Shown: one piece after another, positions 6,752-9,164 of the stretch
Layout of the letters: every line of letters begins with the position of its first letter
Numbering within the stretch: position 1 is the first letter of the stretch
Program-made: the position numbers and the translations under genes
Notes under the pieces: generated by a model
Told to the model about the DNA's origin: nothing
The model's input: only the letters and a program-made list of their open reading frames with translations
The model's database searches: none
NCBI GenBank assembly: GCA_964605795.1
Contig: CAZSDZ010000076.1
Span: forward strand, 1 to 9,164
Source: JAFGOM01 sp964605795
GTDB taxonomy: Archaea; Halobacteriota; Methanomicrobia; Methanomicrobiales; Methanospirillaceae
Direction: 5' to 3'
DNA: 9,164 bases

Positions 6752-6780
6752 GATCTCGTTTACCTGGTAGACACGGGATC
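6752..6780. repeat. Imperfect inverted repeat (GATCTCG-TTTACC / GGTAGACACGGGATC)
   Basis: The left arm at 6752-6764 pairs with the right arm at 6766-6780, allowing G-T wobbles and a two-base bulge, around a one-base centre. The outer GATC boxes match exactly. It could be a DNA palindrome bound by a protein or part of a small RNA. It does not fold into a canonical tRNA. Confidence 0.35.
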
Positions 6781-6929
6781 GCCCAAATTCACAATCCTCT
6801 CCCTGTTCTTTCAAATAGGATCATGTTGGAAATGCGCTCTGTATTTATCTAATGGAGGTACCTACGGTATATCTGTATTACGCTCTTGTTCATCATGAAT
6901 GAATCGGAAATAAATTGAGTAATATTCTG

Positions 6930-6946
6930 ATCTATAGATATTTTAT
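6930..6946 (+). promoter_or_regulatory. Candidate TATA region for the secreted CARDB gene
   Basis: The AT-rich sequence ATCTATAGATATTTTAT lies about 75-90 bases before the ATG at 7019. It includes the perfect 10-bp palindrome ATCTATAGAT (6930-6939). A second AT box at 6992-6999 is closer and would give an almost leaderless transcript, which fits less well with the good ribosome binding site. Confidence 0.3.
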
Positions 6947-7007
6947 GCTTCTTGGAGACTATCACTCGCACATGAATATTGGTGGATTATTGTATAATAA
7001 ACTCAAC

Positions 7008-7014
7008 GGTGATG
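7008..7014 (+). promoter_or_regulatory. Ribosome binding site GGTGATG for the secreted CARDB gene
   Basis: GGTGATG ends four bases before the ATG at 7019 and is complementary to the typical archaeal 16S rRNA 3' end. It fixes the start of the gene and is the best ribosome binding site in the window. Confidence 0.7.
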
Positions 7015-7018
7015 AACG

Positions 7019-8374
7019 ATGAAAAGCAGTATATTCTTTCTTTGCTGCCTGCTCATTCTGGCCAGTTTCCTTTCCCTTCCCGTGACAGGCACGACACCAC
7101 TTGGGAACATACCCTGTGATGTGAACCTTTTCTGGTCATATGAGACCTTCAGTATAGCGACCAGTAACCAGTGGACCCATACTGCATGGACAACAGTACT
7201 CCCTGGCGGAAGCAGAGTTGAGTATTATCAGCAATCAGGGTCTCATGAGATTACCGTTGGTATTTATGACAAGGACGGAAACGAGATATCAGTTAAGACA
7301 ATTCAGTTGCCCTGGGAAATTGCTTTGCATTATGCCCTTTGTGTTCCCGCAGCACGTATGATAGTATGCCGATGAAAAATGTAATAGAGCCTATTGCCTT
7401 ACCTGTTGATTCTGAAGATATTGTGTATTCATCCCTGCCCAACCTGTATACCACCTGTAACCTTGCCCGGACAACGCAAACCCATGGAACATCCACAGAC
7501 TGGTATACCCCCCCTTCCTGATGGGAGCTACGTGCGTTATTCCGAGAATAAACCGTTTGAATACCTCCTCATCATCGGGCCGGACGGTACCGCGATAATC
7601 GCTACCAAAACAGAGGACGGGGGCTACAAGATCACGGTCACAGATAAAAACGGGAAAAGCGTTACATTTACCACCCAATACTCCTGGGATTACATCGTCA
7701 ACGACCTGCTCTGCAGCAAGAGTAAGTCAAGCCTGGTTTTTGTAATTTATGACGATCTCTTTGATAATTACCATAAAACCGGGATTAAACCGGATGACCT
7801 GGATCCCATGGTCGGAGACGAGGAAGTTTCTGTTACGCTTCTTGATACGGATATTCTCATCCAGGATGTCTATCTCAAAACCCGGGGAACCGGATCTCCA
7901 GGCGGGTGTACCCATCATCCGGATATGGTCCTTTCAGAGAACTACATCCCTGACATGGTAACAGTAGGCGACCCCTTTGAGGTAGAACTCATTATAAAAA
8001 ATGCAGGAACGGTTCAATCCACTGAAACTGCTATTGGTGTCCACTTGTCAAAAAAACAGACACTGTTACGGCCCACGGAAAAAATTACCCCCCTACAACC
8101 AGGTGAGGAACGTGAAATTGTCGTTACCCTGACGATTCCGGAAAATTTAGATGTAGAAGGGGCAGGGATAGAATCGATAATCCTTGATCCTGACAATACC
8201 GAGGAGGAATGTAATGAATATAACAATGAAGAATCACAAACCATCAGGATATTACCTCCAGACATTTACCCTGAAGACTACCTGGAACAGACGACGAATC
8301 TCGATGCAGGTACATCATCCGGTGGCAGTTCCGGGGGCGGAGGGGGAGGCAGTTTTCCCAGCGATACTCCCTGA
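7019..8374 (+). CDS. Secreted protein with duplicated beta domain and CARDB domain, interrupted by two frameshifts
   Basis: The start at 7019 has a strong ribosome binding site and encodes a signal peptide (MKSSIFFLCCLLILASFLSL...VTG). The first frame stops at 7373-7375. Coding character moves to another frame from about 7342 and returns to the first after the C7 run at 7508-7514, continuing to TGA at 8372-8374. An internal duplication shows that this path is real: TAWTTVLPGGSRVEYY in the first unit matches TDWYTPLPDGSYVRYS across the C7 site, and ALCSRS matches LLCSKS across the first site. Downstream, about 7914-8260 encodes a CARDB adhesion-type domain (VGDPFEVELIIKNAGTV, LQPGEEREIVVTL, DPDNTEEECNEYNN), then a Ser/Gly-rich tail. 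It probably acts outside the cell in surface or protein binding. Sequencing errors seem likelier than decay. An automated caller may report separate pieces, such as 7019-7375 and one starting at 7394 or 7484. Confidence 0.78.
7337..7345 (+). other. Frameshift site 1 in the secreted CARDB gene
   Basis: The sequence CTTTGTGTT marks the move between frames. Removing one TG of the TGTG gives A-L-C-S-R-S, the same length as the second internal repeat. Adding one T to the T3 run gives A-L-L-C-S-R-S. Both restore the open frame; the first preserves repeat length, the second needs only a single-base error. Confidence 0.6.
7508..7514 (+). other. Frameshift site 2: C7 homopolymer in the secreted CARDB gene
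   Basis: Seven consecutive C lie exactly where the frame changes. With six C the reading is W-Y-T-P-L-P-D-G-S-Y, which aligns with W-T-T-V-L-P-G-G-S-R in the first unit. A homopolymer length error or natural slippage would both produce this. Confidence 0.7.
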
Positions 8375-8548
8375 TGACTAATACCAGTCATTCTATCAGT
8401 ATCTTTTTCCAAAACCATTTCTCTGATGAAGAAAAGAGAAATGGTTAGGTTTTCCTTTTTGTATATCAAATAACTGATAACAGGACTTGATTCGCTGCTT
8501 TGCCTCAAATCATGATCTGATCCAAAACTGCTGATACTAATACCCAGT
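8371..8548 (+). repeat. Imperfect 18-base direct repeat pair
   Basis: CTGATGACTAATACCAGT (8371-8388) and CTGATACTAATACCCAGT (8531-8548) differ by two single-base indels and lie 160 bases apart. The first copy overlaps the CARDB stop codon and the terminator lies between them. They may be remnants of a dispersed intergenic repeat. Confidence 0.4.
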
Positions 8549-8871
8549 TTACAGAAAAATCCTGGAGCTCCAGATCATTGGTTACCTCGATTATTTAGCT
8601 GAGTGCTTCGTGCACATATGAGAGAGAAAATGGCTCTTCGCTGATCCGTGAGGGTAGATTATCAAAAAACACATGATTGAATCTGATCCGTTTTTAATTT
8701 GACAGCCTCGGTGATATATTAAACTCGATAAATTAAACTATAATTGAGCAGAAATATAAAATTAAAGATTTTTTGTTCATTTATCGGATGCAAAAAGAGA
8801 TTGATAGGATTGGAATATAAGAGTGAGCTAGTTTTGTCTTATCCACACGAAATTGCGAGGAAACTTTTGTT
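8375..8871. other. AT-rich intergenic stretch with short repeats
   Basis: Apart from the terminator, about 500 bases carry no convincing gene. Visible small elements are an imperfect direct repeat (8371-8388 and 8531-8548), the perfect palindrome CTGGAGCTCCAG (8562-8573), three copies of CTGATCC (8517, 8641, 8683) and a pair of ATTAAACT boxes (8718, 8732). Base composition becomes very AT-rich between about 8690 and 8830. Confidence 0.5.
8413..8446 (+). terminator. Hairpin terminator after the CARDB gene
   Basis: AACCATTTCTCT (8413-8424) and AGAGAAATGGTT (8435-8446) form a perfect 12-bp stem with a 10-base loop, followed by a T-rich tract (TTTTCCTTTTT, 8450-8460). It begins 39 bases after the stop codon and is the strongest hairpin in the window. 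Confidence 0.75.
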
Positions 8872-9066
8872 CTATTCTCGATAGTATATCCATAAGAGAA
8901 CCCTGGCAATGATATATCCGGCAAAGGCAAAAAGGAGAGCTACATCTTTGTCACCGATCATGAATGATCCAAAAAGCATAGCTCCAATAGCAATGGCACA
9001 AACCATCAGATAACGAATTGTTGACCAATTTATTTTGAATTGAAATGATCCCTTAACCTTAACCAT
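8872..9066 (-). CDS. Small two-helix membrane protein of unknown function
   Basis: 64 residues with a basic N-terminus (MVKVKG) and two likely membrane helices at about 17-37 and 42-61, separated by a short polar GDKD turn and ending in YYRE. I do not recognise the family. No ribosome binding site is visible; an AT box at 9096-9104 would start transcription only a few bases before the ATG, fitting a near-leaderless archaeal message. It is separated from the CARDB gene by about 500 bases and converges with it, so no functional link is implied. The hydrophobic two-helix pattern supports a real gene, but the short length leaves doubt. Confidence 0.6.
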   Translation of the reverse strand: MVKVKGSFQFKINWSTIRYLMVCAIAIGAMLFGSFMIGDKDVALLFAFAGYIIARVLLWIYYRE

Positions 9067-9095
9067 ATATTACTAACATAAGATGACAACGTATC

Positions 9096-9104
9096 ATATT
9101 AAAA
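9096..9104 (-). promoter_or_regulatory. Candidate TATA box for the small membrane protein
   Basis: The minus strand reads TTTTAATAT, centred about 34 bases before the ATG at 9066. An archaeal start site 25-27 bases downstream would leave a leader of fewer than ten bases, in keeping with the missing ribosome binding site. Confidence 0.4.
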
Positions 9105-9164
9105 TGAGTCACATCGGCGACAATTTTTTATAATCCTGATTGAGCGTTGATAATAAAATATTGT

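Larger units (their letters stand above)
6498..7018. other. Divergent intergenic region without a convincing gene
   Basis: 521 bases separate the leftward permease operon from the rightward secreted-protein gene. Besides the two promoters and the ACCGGTT motif it contains an imperfect hairpin at 6752-6780. Several short overlapping frames exist around 6507-6898 on both strands, but none has a recognisable domain, a ribosome binding site or coding-like composition. I treat them as chance frames; a decayed gene cannot be excluded. Confidence 0.5.

Noticed and set aside
6721..6800. Possible tRNA gene around the GGTAGA-containing hairpin.
   Set aside because: The T-loop GTTCRA sequence, a paired acceptor stem and an anticodon arm at correct distances could not be found on either strand.
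6507..6898. Several short overlapping frames of 69-79 codons in the divergent spacer.
   Set aside because: No domain, start signal or consistent coding frame; they overlap one another on both strands and cover promoter-like AT boxes.
7337..7345. Programmed ribosomal frameshifting at the first break in the CARDB gene.
   Set aside because: There is no clear slippery heptamer with a downstream structure, and a second compensating shift occurs at a homopolymer, which fits indel errors better.

Overview
The window reads as a piece of a methanogen-type euryarchaeal genome, most likely order Methanomicrobiales. The reasons are the gene content (SpoIIE-type phosphatase with a LytS-like membrane sensor, an NCS2 permease with an extra C-terminal domain, a secreted CARDB protein), TATA-like AT boxes and T-tract terminators instead of bacterial -35/-10 promoters, and an archaeal GGTGATG ribosome binding site at 7008-7014. 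The order-level assignment is inference. A 10-N gap (258-267) and two apparent single-gene frameshifts (about 7339 and 7508-7514) suggest a draft or metagenome-derived assembly.

Layout. (1) 1-2589, plus strand: 3' part of a very large glycine-rich surface-type protein, GGX repeats broken by short beta-strand blocks, followed by a helical C-terminal domain of unknown function. (2) 2590-3015: convergent intergenic region with T-tracts and small hairpins. (3) 6497-3016, minus strand: a compact three-gene operon in the order NCS2-type permease with an RsbW/SpoIIAB-like C-terminal domain, then a stand-alone STAS protein, then a membrane-bound SpoIIE/RsbU-type PP2C phosphatase. (4) 6498-7018: divergent promoter region with palindromes and no convincing gene. 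(5) 7019-8374, plus strand: a secreted protein with two related beta domains and a CARDB domain, broken by two frameshifts and followed by a clear hairpin terminator. (6) 8375-8871: AT-rich non-coding stretch with small repeats. (7) 9066-8872, minus strand: a 64-residue two-helix membrane protein.

The most interesting system is the minus-strand operon. Bacterial partner switching uses an anti-sigma kinase (RsbW/SpoIIAB), a STAS antagonist and a PP2C phosphatase to control a sigma factor. Here all three parts sit together in a likely archaeon, which has no sigma factors, and the RsbW-like part is fused to a transporter. The simplest model is that the membrane phosphatase sets the phosphorylation state of the STAS protein, which then docks on the permease tail and gates transport. 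The RsbW-like tail appears to lack the ATP-binding motifs, so either the kinase is elsewhere or the tail is only a docking platform. The permease also carries Lys where nucleobase transporters normally have the substrate-binding Glu, so its substrate is open.
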